A DNA stretch of 12,528 nucleotides, taken from NCBI GenBank assembly GCA_963578705.1, contig CAUZDT010000035.1:1-12528 (forward strand), written 5' to 3'. The translations under genes were made by a program, and so were the position numbers. Numbering within the stretch: position 1 is the stretch's first letter; each line of letters opens with the position of its first letter. The notes below the pieces were generated by a model. That model worked only from the letters and a program-made list of their open reading frames with translations. It was not told the DNA's origin and did not search any database. The stretch comes from UBA8886 sp963578705. Lineage in GTDB: Archaea; Thermoplasmatota; Poseidoniia; MGIII; CG-Epi1. Positions 1-7,284 of the stretch are shown piece after piece.

Positions 1-1
1 C

Positions 2-304
2 GCAGGAGAGGTCTATGTGATTGAAAACAAGGGTAGTGACAGCTACGAACTATTCACGGAATCCTCCTTTAGTGATACCAACCTCGATATCAAGGCTATT
101 GTGGTGATGGACCTCGGTGATGACAACAACATCTGGAATGATCTCGTCATTGGTCTTGACAGTGGTACTGCCGATGCGGGCGTCGATGAGATTCAGGTCC
201 TCCAGAACGCCATCCCCGAATTCACGACCCTGCTGGCGCCAATCGTGTCGGTAATCAGCATCGTCCTGTGGAACTATCGCCGCAGGCAATCGGCTGAACA
301 GTAA
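2..304 (+). CDS. C-terminal fragment of a surface protein with PEF-type sorting tail
   Basis: The reading frame is open from the left edge, so this is the end of a longer gene and the GTG at 17 is probably internal. About 100 residues are visible. The first two thirds are rich in Asp, Ser and Asn, with a stretch (VVMDLGDDNNIWNDLVIG) that resembles an FG-GAP/VCBS-like calcium-binding repeat; that resemblance is by eye only. The end is distinctive: Pro-Glu-Phe at 215-223, then a hydrophobic helix of about 18 residues, then Arg-Arg-Arg at 278-286 and a short polar tail. This is the architecture of PEF-CTERM proteins, which archaeosortases are thought to process at the cell surface. The protein is therefore probably secreted and anchored outside the cell. 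Its N-terminal domains and function cannot be seen. The gene ends 33 nt before cdc48. Confidence 0.75.
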   Translation, partial: AGEVYVIENKGSDSYELFTESSFSDTNLDIKAIVVMDLGDDNNIWNDLVIGLDSGTADAGVDEIQVLQNAIPEFTTLLAPIVSVISIVLWNYRRRQSAEQ

Positions 305-330
305 GGCTTTAACACAATCCGGGGGTAACA

Positions 331-336
331 GGAGGA
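331..336 (+). promoter_or_regulatory. Shine-Dalgarno-like GGAGGA unusually close to the cdc48 start
   Basis: GGAGGA is a strong anti-SD match, but only one base separates it from the ATG at 338, much less than the usual 5-9 nt. An in-frame TAA at 326-328 excludes any upstream start, and the next possible start is a GTG at 365, inside the conserved N-terminal strand. The ATG at 338 therefore stands. A TATA-like TTTAAC at 308-313 lies about 27 nt upstream, so a leaderless transcript is an alternative. Confidence 0.4.
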
Positions 337-337
337 A

Positions 338-2569
338 ATGGGAGCAGAGGGCGTTACGCTGAAGGTGGCTGAGGCGCTACAGGACGAGGTCGGCTATGGC
401 CGCGGCCGGCTTGATACTCCTACGCGCAACGAGCTCGGCCTCTCTATTGGCGACATCATCGAAATCCACGGCCGGCGTCGCGAACCAACGGTCGCCATAG
501 TATGGCGCGCGCGTACGGAGGATGAAGGCAAGGGCGTCGTCCGCATTGACGGGCTGATACGCAACAACGCGAAAGTAAACCTGGGTGACAAGGTCGAGGT
601 GCGCAAGGCACAGGTGCGACCAGCGCAGAAGGTGAGCTTGGCGCCACTGCTTGAGCAGCAGTCGGGACGCGTGCAGTTCGGCCCCGGGATTGACGAGATT
701 ATCCTGCGCGGGCTCAATCGCCGCCCGCTGACCAAGGGCGACGCCGTGATTGTCCCGGGGCTGACGCTGATGGGCGGACGGCTGGTATTTGCCGTGACCG
801 GCGTGCAGCCAAAAGGCATTGTCCAGATTCAGGCCGATACCCAGGTCCAGGTGCTGGAAGAGCCGGTCAAGGAAGAGGAACTGAGGGCGACCGGCGTAGC
901 GTACGAGGACATCGGCGGCCTCAAGGAGGAACTCCGACGGGTCCGTGAGATGATTGAACTGCCACTGAAGCACCCCGAACTGTTCGAGACACTGGGCATC
1001 GACCCACCCAAGGGGGTGCTGCTCTACGGCCCCCCGGGAACCGGCAAGACACTGCTGGCGAAAGCGGTGGCGAACGAGTCGGGTGCGCATTTCATTGGCA
1101 TCCAGGGGCCGGAAATTATGAACAAGTATTACGGCGAATCTGAAGCACATTTGCGGCAGAAATTCGAGGAAGCCGAGGCGAGCTCGCCCTCGATTATATT
1201 TATCGACGAGCTTGACTCCATCGCTTCCAAGCGCGAGGAGACGCAGGGCGAGGTCGAGCGCCGTGTTGTGGCTCAGTTGCTGACGCTGATGGACGGGCTG
1301 CAGGCGCGCGGACAGGTTATCGTGATTGCCGCTACCAATCGGCCCGACGCGATTGACCCGGCGCTACGCAGGCCCGGCCGCTTTGACCGCGAAATCGAGA
1401 TTGGAATCCCTGATTACGACGGCCGCCGCGAAATCCTGCAGGTCCACACGCGAGGTATGCCCATTCCGCGAGACGAGAATGGTACCTGGGAGCAGCTGGA
1501 CTATTTTGCGCGAATATTGCACGGCTACGTCGGGGCCGACCTCGCGGCGCTGGCACGCGAGGCCGCCATGAGCGCACTGCGCCGCTACCTGCCCGAGATT
1601 GACCTTGACGAGCCGCTACCGCCCAAGTTGCTTCAGGAGATGAAGGTGACTAATGATGACTTCAAGGAGGCGCTAAAAGACGTTGAGCCTTCGGCCCTGC
1701 GCGAAGTAATGATTGAGGTGCCGAGAGTATCCTGGGAAGAAGTCGGTGGCCTCAAGGATGTAAAGCAGCAACTGAAAGAAGCGGTCGAGTGGCCGCTCAC
1801 CAATCCGGCCGGCTTCGAGCGGCTGGGAATCAGGCCTCCGCGCGGGGTGCTGCTCTACGGGCCACCCGGTACCGGCAAGACGCTGCTGGCCAAAGCGATC
1901 GCGACCGAGTCGGAGGCCAACTTCATTGCCATCAAGGGCCCCGAAGTGATGTCCAAGTGGGTCGGCGAGTCGGAGAAACGGCTGCGCGAGGTGTTCCGCA
2001 AGGCAAAGCAGGTGGCGCCCTGTATCGTGTTCCTCGATGAGCTGGACTCGCTGGCGCCGCCGCGCGGTGGTGGCGGTGACAGCCGCGTCAGCGACCGGCT
2101 GGTGGACCAGCTGCTGACCAGCATGGACGGGCTCGAGAACTTGGAGGGCGTCGTGGTTATTGGCGCTACCAACCGTCCTGAAATCGTTGACCCGGCGCTG
2201 CTGCGCCCGGGGCGCTTTGACCGGCTGCTGCTGGTTGAAGCGCCTGACCTGGCCGCCCGTCAGGCGATTCTTGAAATCCACACGGCCGATATGCCGTTGA
2301 AGAAGGTGAAACTGGACTATTTTGCGAAGGAGACTGAGGGCTATACCGGTGCAGACTTGGATGGGCTGGTACGGGAAGCTGCAATCCTCGCCTTGCGGGA
2401 GGACTCCGAGGCGGAGGTTGTGACCCAGAAGCACTTCCTGGCTGCGCTGGATAAAGTGTCTCCTTCGGTGACCGAGGATATGGTCAAATACTATGACGAC
2501 CTAGGCCGCAAGCTGATGAAACGCGGACGGCGCAGCCGCACGCGCAGCGAGGACGACCTCTATATCTGA
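338..2569 (+). CDS. cdc48: CDC48/VAT-type AAA+ ATPase (two AAA domains)
   Basis: This is the archaeal homologue of p97/VCP, a hexameric cytosolic unfoldase that threads substrate proteins through its pore using ATP. Residues 1 to about 90 form the N-terminal double-psi barrel and about 100-185 the second N subdomain. AAA domain D1 starts near residue 189, with Walker A GPPGTGKT at 231-238, Walker B acidic pair D290/E291, pore loop KYYGE and arginine-finger region RRPGRFDR. D2 starts near residue 466, with Walker A at 508-515, D567/E568, pore loop KWVGE and LRPGRFDR. Both ATPase sites look intact. The length of 743 residues is normal for the family. The last three residues, L-Y-I, fit the HbYX motif that docks such ATPases on the 20S proteasome. 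Three bases separate its stop from the next gene, so the cluster is probably one transcript. Confidence 0.98.
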   Translation: MGAEGVTLKVAEALQDEVGYGRGRLDTPTRNELGLSIGDIIEIHGRRREPTVAIVWRARTEDEGKGVVRIDGLIRNNAKVNLGDKVEVRKAQVRPAQKVSLAPLLEQQSGRVQFGPGIDEIILRGLNRRPLTKGDAVIVPGLTLMGGRLVFAVTGVQPKGIVQIQADTQVQVLEEPVKEEELRATGVAYEDIGGLKEELRRVREMIELPLKHPELFETLGIDPPKGVLLYGPPGTGKTLLAKAVANESGAHFIGIQGPEIMNKYYGESEAHLRQKFEEAEASSPSIIFIDELDSIASKREETQGEVERRVVAQLLTLMDGLQARGQVIVIAATNRPDAIDPALRRPGRFDREIEIGIPDYDGRREILQVHTRGMPIPRDENGTWEQLDYFARILHGYVGADLAALAREAAMSALRRYLPEIDLDEPLPPKLLQEMKVTNDDFKEALKDVEPSALREVMIEVPRVSWEEVGGLKDVKQQLKEAVEWPLTNPAGFERLGIRPPRGVLLYGPPGTGKTLLAKAIATESEANFIAIKGPEVMSKWVGESEKRLREVFRKAKQVAPCIVFLDELDSLAPPRGGGGDSRVSDRLVDQLLTSMDGLENLEGVVVIGATNRPEIVDPALLRPGRFDRLLLVEAPDLAARQAILEIHTADMPLKKVKLDYFAKETEGYTGADLDGLVREAAILALREDSEAEVVTQKHFLAALDKVSPSVTEDMVKYYDDLGRKLMKRGRRSRTRSEDDLYI

Positions 2570-2572
2570 ACC

Positions 2573-2806
2573 ATGGAAATCAGACTGAGTGACCTGCAGG
2601 GGAAGGAAGTTACGACGCTTACCGGCGAGAAGCTGGGGCGCATCGCCAACCTGATTATTGAATCAACTTCGGGCGAACTCGATAAACTGCTGATTGATTC
2701 AGATGGCATCGCTCCAGAGGGGACCGAGCTGGATTCCTCGGGATTGCTCAGCATTCCCTTTACCTCGGTCCGTTCAGTCAAGGACATGGTGATGGTCAAG
2801 ATATGA
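2573..2806 (+). CDS. PRC-barrel domain protein
   Basis: This 77-residue protein is a single PRC-barrel domain. The opening IRLSDLQGKEVTTLTGEKLG matches the family pattern of a leading strand, G-K-x-V, and a G-E/x-x-L-G turn. It continues with the typical I-x-N-L-I-I-E-x-x-S-G-E-L-D-K-L-L-I segment and closes with IPFTSVRSVKDMVMVKI. PRC barrels are small beta folds found in photosynthetic reaction centres, RimM and many archaeal stand-alone proteins; some haloarchaeal members act in cell division. The exact role here is unknown. It lies 3 nt after cdc48 without a well-placed Shine-Dalgarno (the nearest GAGGA, 2549-2553, is 19 nt away), so it probably depends on coupling to cdc48 translation. 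It overlaps the next gene by 4 nt. Confidence 0.85.
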   Translation: MEIRLSDLQGKEVTTLTGEKLGRIANLIIESTSGELDKLLIDSDGIAPEGTELDSSGLLSIPFTSVRSVKDMVMVKI

Positions 2807-2994
2807 ACCTCCCATCCGTAGAAACGCTGACCGCCTCGGGCTACTGGATGCTGGTGCCGCTGGCGTTTGCCTTCATGGCCGGCTGGTGGTACAAGTTCGG
2901 GGTAGTGGCAGATATCGGCGTTTACGTCGTGGTGGTAGTGTTGCTCGGTTTCGGGCTGATTGGCAGTTACACCTACGGTCGCGCGCGCCAGTAG
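2803..2994 (+). CDS. Small two-helix membrane protein, function unknown
   Basis: I do not recognise a family for this 63-residue protein. It has two hydrophobic segments, at about residues 13-30 (aromatic-rich, with WW at 28-29) and 34-57 (a run of five valines at 42-46), and a short basic end RARQ, so it should span the membrane twice with its C terminus probably in the cytoplasm. Its ATG overlaps the PRC-barrel stop as ATGA, and GGTGAT at 2788-2793 gives a good Shine-Dalgarno 9 nt upstream. The overlap and ribosome-binding site support a real, translated gene, likely working with the PRC-barrel protein, perhaps as its membrane partner (inference). Confidence 0.75.
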   Translation: MNLPSVETLTASGYWMLVPLAFAFMAGWWYKFGVVADIGVYVVVVVLLGFGLIGSYTYGRARQ

Positions 2995-3009
2995 CGAAGA
3001 TGCATCACG

Positions 3010-3017
3010 CTTAAATA
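3010..3017 (+). promoter_or_regulatory. TATA-box candidate for hppA
   Basis: CTTAAATA matches the archaeal TATA consensus and is the most AT-rich 8-mer in the gap. Transcription would start near 3038-3041, leaving a leader of about 70 nt before the hppA ATG. No clear BRE purines are visible just upstream, so confidence is moderate. Confidence 0.4.
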
Positions 3018-3097
3018 GGTCCGGTTTTTCGGCGCAAGTCTTCGGCGGGAACAGGCCTCTTTTTGTGACGACAGGAGCAGCTTCCCGTTTGTTGAAC

Positions 3098-3104
3098 AAG
3101 GTGA
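3098..3104 (+). promoter_or_regulatory. Ribosome-binding site of hppA
   Basis: AAGGTGA is complementary to the archaeal 16S rRNA 3' end and lies 4 nt before the ATG at 3109. It supports that ATG as the start, which also gives a full-length first membrane helix. Confidence 0.65.
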
Positions 3105-3108
3105 AAAA

Positions 3109-5163
<2,055 letters not shown>

Positions 5164-5164
5164 A

Positions 5165-5171
5165 CTAAATA
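5165..5171 (+). promoter_or_regulatory. TATA-box candidate for the rpo7-spt4-rps24e operon
   Basis: CTAAATA lies in the 30-nt gap between hppA and rpo7, centred about 26 nt before the rpo7 ATG. That is the spacing of a leaderless archaeal promoter. GAGGT at 5185-5189, 4 nt before the ATG, could instead serve as a ribosome-binding site on a read-through transcript from hppA. Both may be used. Confidence 0.35.
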
Positions 5172-5193
5172 CCCCTGCCGTTGCGAGGTCCCA

Positions 5194-5754
5194 ATGTATT
5201 ACACCCACACCCGTGAAGACATGGTCCGCATTCCCCCCGACCGACTAGGGGAGAATCTCAAAAAAGTGACCATGGAACTGGCCCGCCAAGCGTTCGAGGG
5301 CCGCATGGGCCCCGACCAGAAACTGGTCGTGCTGATTACTAGCCTCGAGCTGAACGGTGACAGCCGTGTGGTCCATGGTGACGGCGCGGTCTACCAGCCG
5401 GTACGCATCCAGATGCTGCTCTTCGACATCCGCATACAGGAGGTCATCGAGGGACTCATTGACCAAGTGACCGAATACGGCGCCTTCGTGCGCTTCGGTC
5501 CGCTGGACGGGCTGCTGCACGTTTCACAAATTCAGGATGACCACATCAACGTCGACGTGGGCGGCCAGCGGCTGGTCGGCAAGGAGACCAAGCGCGAACT
5601 GCGGCTCGAGGACCGTGTGCGCAGCCGCATCGTGACGATTTCGCTCAACGAGGTTTCGCCCCGCGAGTCCAAGATAGGGCTCACGATGCGCCAGCCAGGG
5701 CTTGGCAAGCTGGAGTGGATTGCCGAGGACCACGTCATGGCGGAGGCCGCCTGA
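5194..5754 (+). CDS. rpo7: DNA-directed RNA polymerase subunit Rpo7 (E')
   Basis: Rpo7 forms, with Rpo4, the stalk of archaeal RNA polymerase, which helps open the promoter and binds emerging RNA; it corresponds to eukaryotic Rpb7. The 186 residues show the normal two-domain layout. The N-terminal tip domain (about 1-80) starts MYYTHTREDMVRIPP, and a C-terminal S1/OB RNA-binding domain (about 82-166) contains TEYGAFVRFGPLDGLLHVSQ. The end IGLTMRQPGLGKLEWI is typical of archaeal E'. The start is well placed and the length normal. Its TGA overlaps the spt4 ATG by one base, the usual pairing of rpoE' with spt4 in archaea, so the two are almost certainly co-translated. Confidence 0.97.
   Translation: MYYTHTREDMVRIPPDRLGENLKKVTMELARQAFEGRMGPDQKLVVLITSLELNGDSRVVHGDGAVYQPVRIQMLLFDIRIQEVIEGLIDQVTEYGAFVRFGPLDGLLHVSQIQDDHINVDVGGQRLVGKETKRELRLEDRVRSRIVTISLNEVSPRESKIGLTMRQPGLGKLEWIAEDHVMAEAA
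5742..5746 (+). promoter_or_regulatory. Ribosome-binding site that fixes the spt4 start
   Basis: GGAGG within the end of rpo7 lies 7 nt before the ATG at 5754. This selects 5754 over an in-frame GTG-type start further upstream at about 5715, which would add 13 residues unlike the family. Confidence 0.65.
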
Positions 5755-5945
5755 TGTTCGCCTGCAAGGAATGCCACCAGATTCTTGAGGTGAAGGACGG
5801 CCACAACTGTCCCACCGGTGAACGCCAGCCGGAAATTTCGCGCGAGTGGCAGGGGTTCATCGAGGTGCTCGACCCCGAGAAGTCGGCGCTGGCAAAGGAG
5901 ATGGGAATTCGCACCCCGGGGCGCTACGCCCTGCGCGTGCGGTGA
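5754..5945 (+). CDS. spt4: Transcription elongation factor Spt4 (RpoE'')
   Basis: Spt4 is a small zinc protein that pairs with Spt5 on RNA polymerase and helps processive elongation. The 63-residue product ends with the family's conserved block: W-x-G-F-I-E-V-L-D-P-E-K-S, then ALAKEMGI and PGRYALRVR. The N-terminal zinc ribbon shows C4-x-x-C7 and C19, but the usual fourth cysteine (the second of a C-P-x-C knuckle) is Gly22 here. His8 or His17 could replace it, or zinc binding may be weakened. It overlaps rpo7 by one base and meets the next gene in a TGATG overlap. The identity is secure from the C-terminal half and the gene context. Confidence 0.93.
   Translation: MFACKECHQILEVKDGHNCPTGERQPEISREWQGFIEVLDPEKSALAKEMGIRTPGRYALRVR
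5941..5945 (+). promoter_or_regulatory. Ribosome-binding site candidate for the dephospho-CoA kinase gene
   Basis: GGTGA at the end of spt4 is 8 nt before the ATG at 5954, an ideal distance. Two other in-frame ATGs are possible: 5945, overlapping the spt4 stop, and 5966. Confidence 0.45.
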
Positions 5946-5953
5946 TGTATCGC

Positions 5954-6448
5954 ATGCTTCCCGCCATGTCAGCTGAACTTTCACAACCACTGGGCCCGGT
6001 CCTCAAGGCGGTGCCCGAGTCGCTCCACGACAGCCAGTGCGTCGTCACCGTCGGGGACCGCACCACGCTGGCAGTGGCGGAATCGGGTTGCGAACCGCAT
6101 CTCGCCATTGTAGATTTCAAGACCAGCCGCCACCAGCAACTCTCTGCCGGCGAGCGGCAGGCGCTGGCGCGCATCTGCGCCGACCGCGTGCTGCGCGTGC
6201 GCAACCCCGCCGGCGGCATCACGCGCGAACTGTGGGGCGCTGTCGCTTCGACCGCGAAACAGCGCACGCGCACCCGCATCGAGGTTGACGGCGAGGAGGA
6301 TCTGGCGACGCTGGCGGTACTGGCGCTCTGCCCCGACGACTCGCAGGTGCTTTACGGCCAGCCCGGCAAGGGGCTGGTGCACCTGACCCTCGGCCCCGAA
6401 CTGCGCCAGCGCGCAAGGACATTTCTCGACCGCATGAAGGAGAACTGA
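5954..6448 (+). CDS. GTP-dependent dephospho-CoA kinase (DUF359)
   Basis: Members of this family phosphorylate dephospho-CoA with GTP, the last step of archaeal coenzyme A synthesis; the activity was established for a Thermococcus enzyme formerly called DUF359. Counting from the ATG at 5954 (164 residues), the family motifs are all present: VGDRTT at 33-38, DFKTSR at 54-59, NPAGGIT at 84-90, DGEEDLATL at 112-120 and YGQPGKG at 134-140. The opening MLPAMSAELSQPLG matches the common family start, in which Leu-Pro is followed by ELxxPLG, and together with the GGTGA upstream this is why I prefer 5954. A start at 5945 would add three residues. The gene lies between spt4 and rps24e, a neighbourhood common in Euryarchaeota. 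Confidence 0.9.
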   Translation: MLPAMSAELSQPLGPVLKAVPESLHDSQCVVTVGDRTTLAVAESGCEPHLAIVDFKTSRHQQLSAGERQALARICADRVLRVRNPAGGITRELWGAVASTAKQRTRTRIEVDGEEDLATLAVLALCPDDSQVLYGQPGKGLVHLTLGPELRQRARTFLDRMKEN

Positions 6449-6450
6449 AC

Positions 6451-6888
6451 ATGGAACTGCAAATCGTAAAGAATATAGATAACAAGCTTGTTGGGCGGCA
6501 GGAACTGGAACTACAGATTATCCACACCGCCAGCGCCACTCCCAAGCGCATGGAAGTGCGCAAGGAAGTCGCCAAGCAGATGAAGGCTAAGACCGAGCTG
6601 GTAATCATCGACCACCTGAAGAACCGCTACGGGCGGCAGGAGACCATAGGCTACGCCAAGGTCTACGCCGACATGGGCTCGCTCACCGCGACCGAGACGC
6701 ACCCCATCCTGGCGCGCCACGGCCTGACGGCCGGCTCCGCAGCCGCGGAAGAGCCCGCGGCGGAGGCTGCCGAGGCTCCCGACGAGGCCGCGGCCGACGA
6801 CGGCGACGCGCAAGCCGATGCGGAAGCTACCGACGATAACGCAGCCGACGCAGACACTGCTGGCAACGACGACGCCGAGGAAAAATAG
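6451..6888 (+). CDS. rps24e: 30S ribosomal protein S24e with long acidic tail
   Basis: S24e is a small-subunit ribosomal protein of archaea and eukaryotes. Residues 1-92 are the normal domain: MELQIVKNIDNKLVGRQELE, then the conserved TPKRMEVRKEVAKQM, ELVIIDHLKNRYG and GYAKVYADM segments. AAGGAGA at 6437-6443, 7 nt upstream, is a clear Shine-Dalgarno. Residues 93-145 are an extra low-complexity tail with 21 alanines and 19 Asp/Glu among 53 residues and a single basic residue, the final Lys. Ordinary archaeal S24e ends near residue 100, so the tail is an extension, probably disordered and strongly negative. The stop TAG is directly followed by the rps27ae ATG. Confidence 0.96.
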   Translation: MELQIVKNIDNKLVGRQELELQIIHTASATPKRMEVRKEVAKQMKAKTELVIIDHLKNRYGRQETIGYAKVYADMGSLTATETHPILARHGLTAGSAAAEEPAAEAAEAPDEAAADDGDAQADAEATDDNAADADTAGNDDAEEK

Positions 6889-7125
6889 ATGAGCAAGATA
6901 GAGTTCTATGATGTCAGCGACGGCAAGCTGAAGCGCAAGCGCGAGCACTGCCCCGAGTGCGGTCCCGGCACCTTCATGGCACACCACGCTGACCGCAAGT
7001 CGTGCGGCCGCTGCGGGCATACCGTCCCCGCCGCTGGCAGCGCTCCCGCAGAAGCCAGCGCGCCTGCCGCCGACGCCCCGGCCGGCAGCGACGATTCCGC
7101 CGCTGGCGACAGCGGCAGCGACTGA
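6889..7125 (+). CDS. rps27ae: 30S ribosomal protein S27ae with Ala/Asp/Ser tail
   Basis: This is the zinc-ribbon small-subunit protein that in eukaryotes is fused to ubiquitin; the archaeal form stands alone. Residues 1-45 form the domain, with a basic stretch (KLKRKREH) and four zinc ligands, C21-x-x-C24 and C39-x-x-C42, all present. Residues 46-78 are a low-complexity tail of Ala, Pro, Ser, Gly and Asp, ending DSGSD. The usual archaeal protein is about 50-60 residues, so the tail is an addition, similar in style to that of the preceding S24e. GAGGA at 6877-6881 lies 7 nt upstream of the ATG. There is no gap between the S24e stop and this start, and the tRNA follows 2 nt after this stop. Confidence 0.95.
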   Translation: MSKIEFYDVSDGKLKRKREHCPECGPGTFMAHHADRKSCGRCGHTVPAAGSAPAEASAPAADAPAGSDDSAAGDSGSD

Positions 7126-7127
7126 CT

Positions 7128-7200
7128 GGGCCCGTAGTGTAGCCTGGAATCACCGTAGCCTCCGGAGCTTCAGACCCGGGTTCGAATCCCGGCGGGCCCG
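7128..7200 (+). tRNA. tRNA-Arg (anticodon CCG)
   Basis: The 73-nt cloverleaf has a perfect 7-bp acceptor stem (GGGCCCG with CGGGCCC at 7193-7199), discriminator G at 7200, and a perfect 5-bp T stem (CCGGG/CCCGG) around TTCGAAT. The D arm is GTGT/TCAC around AGCCTGGAA, with a U-U at 13-22. The anticodon stem is GTAGC/GCTTC with a loop of CTCCGGA, so U33 is followed by CCG (7162-7164), which reads the Arg codon CGG. The 28-42 pair is U-U, a mismatch. There is no intron and CCA is not encoded (7201-7203 is CAC). Its 5' end is two bases after the rps27ae stop, so it is probably cut from the ribosomal protein transcript by RNase P. Confidence 0.95.
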
Positions 7201-7214
7201 CACTCGCGTAATAG

Positions 7215-7263
7215 TCGACAGTATCTCTCGGCTAAATCATGCCGCAAGTCTCGACAGAATCGC
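7215..7263. repeat. Short direct repeat in the convergent spacer
   Basis: Two 13-nt copies beginning TCGACAG, at 7215-7227 and 7251-7263, match at 11 of 13 positions with 23 nt between them. They lie in the 84-nt spacer (7201-7284) where the tRNA operon and the ATPase operon converge. The spacer has no T-run or obvious hairpin on either strand, so the terminators are not recognisable. The repeat may be chance. Confidence 0.25.
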
Positions 7264-7284
7264 AGTCGGGCCTGATTTCATGGG

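Larger units (their letters stand above)
2995..3108 (+). other. Intergenic region: end of cdc48 cluster and hppA leader
   Basis: This 114-nt gap contains a TATA-like box (3010-3017), two short T-tracts (3025-3029 and 3060-3064) of the kind at which archaeal transcription can end, and the hppA ribosome-binding site. TTCGGCG occurs twice (3028-3034 and 3041-3047). I see no RNA gene and no convincing long hairpin. Confidence 0.5.

Noticed and set aside
377..1150. Long minus-strand open frame (257 codons) opposite cdc48
   Set aside because: It is antisense to the conserved N and D1 domains, has His/Gln/Leu-rich low-quality composition and no recognisable domain; such frames are common opposite GC-rich genes.
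1673..2434. Minus-strand open frame (253 codons) opposite the D2 domain
   Set aside because: Same situation: complement of conserved AAA coding sequence with no protein-family features.
3018..3108. Riboswitch in the hppA leader
   Set aside because: The leader is only about 70 nt and shows no stable hairpin set or known aptamer core; a short direct repeat and T-tracts do not support one.
7128..7284. tRNA as an integration site for a mobile element
   Set aside because: No copy of the tRNA 3' end, no integrase and no accessory genes follow; the next gene belongs to the ATPase operon.
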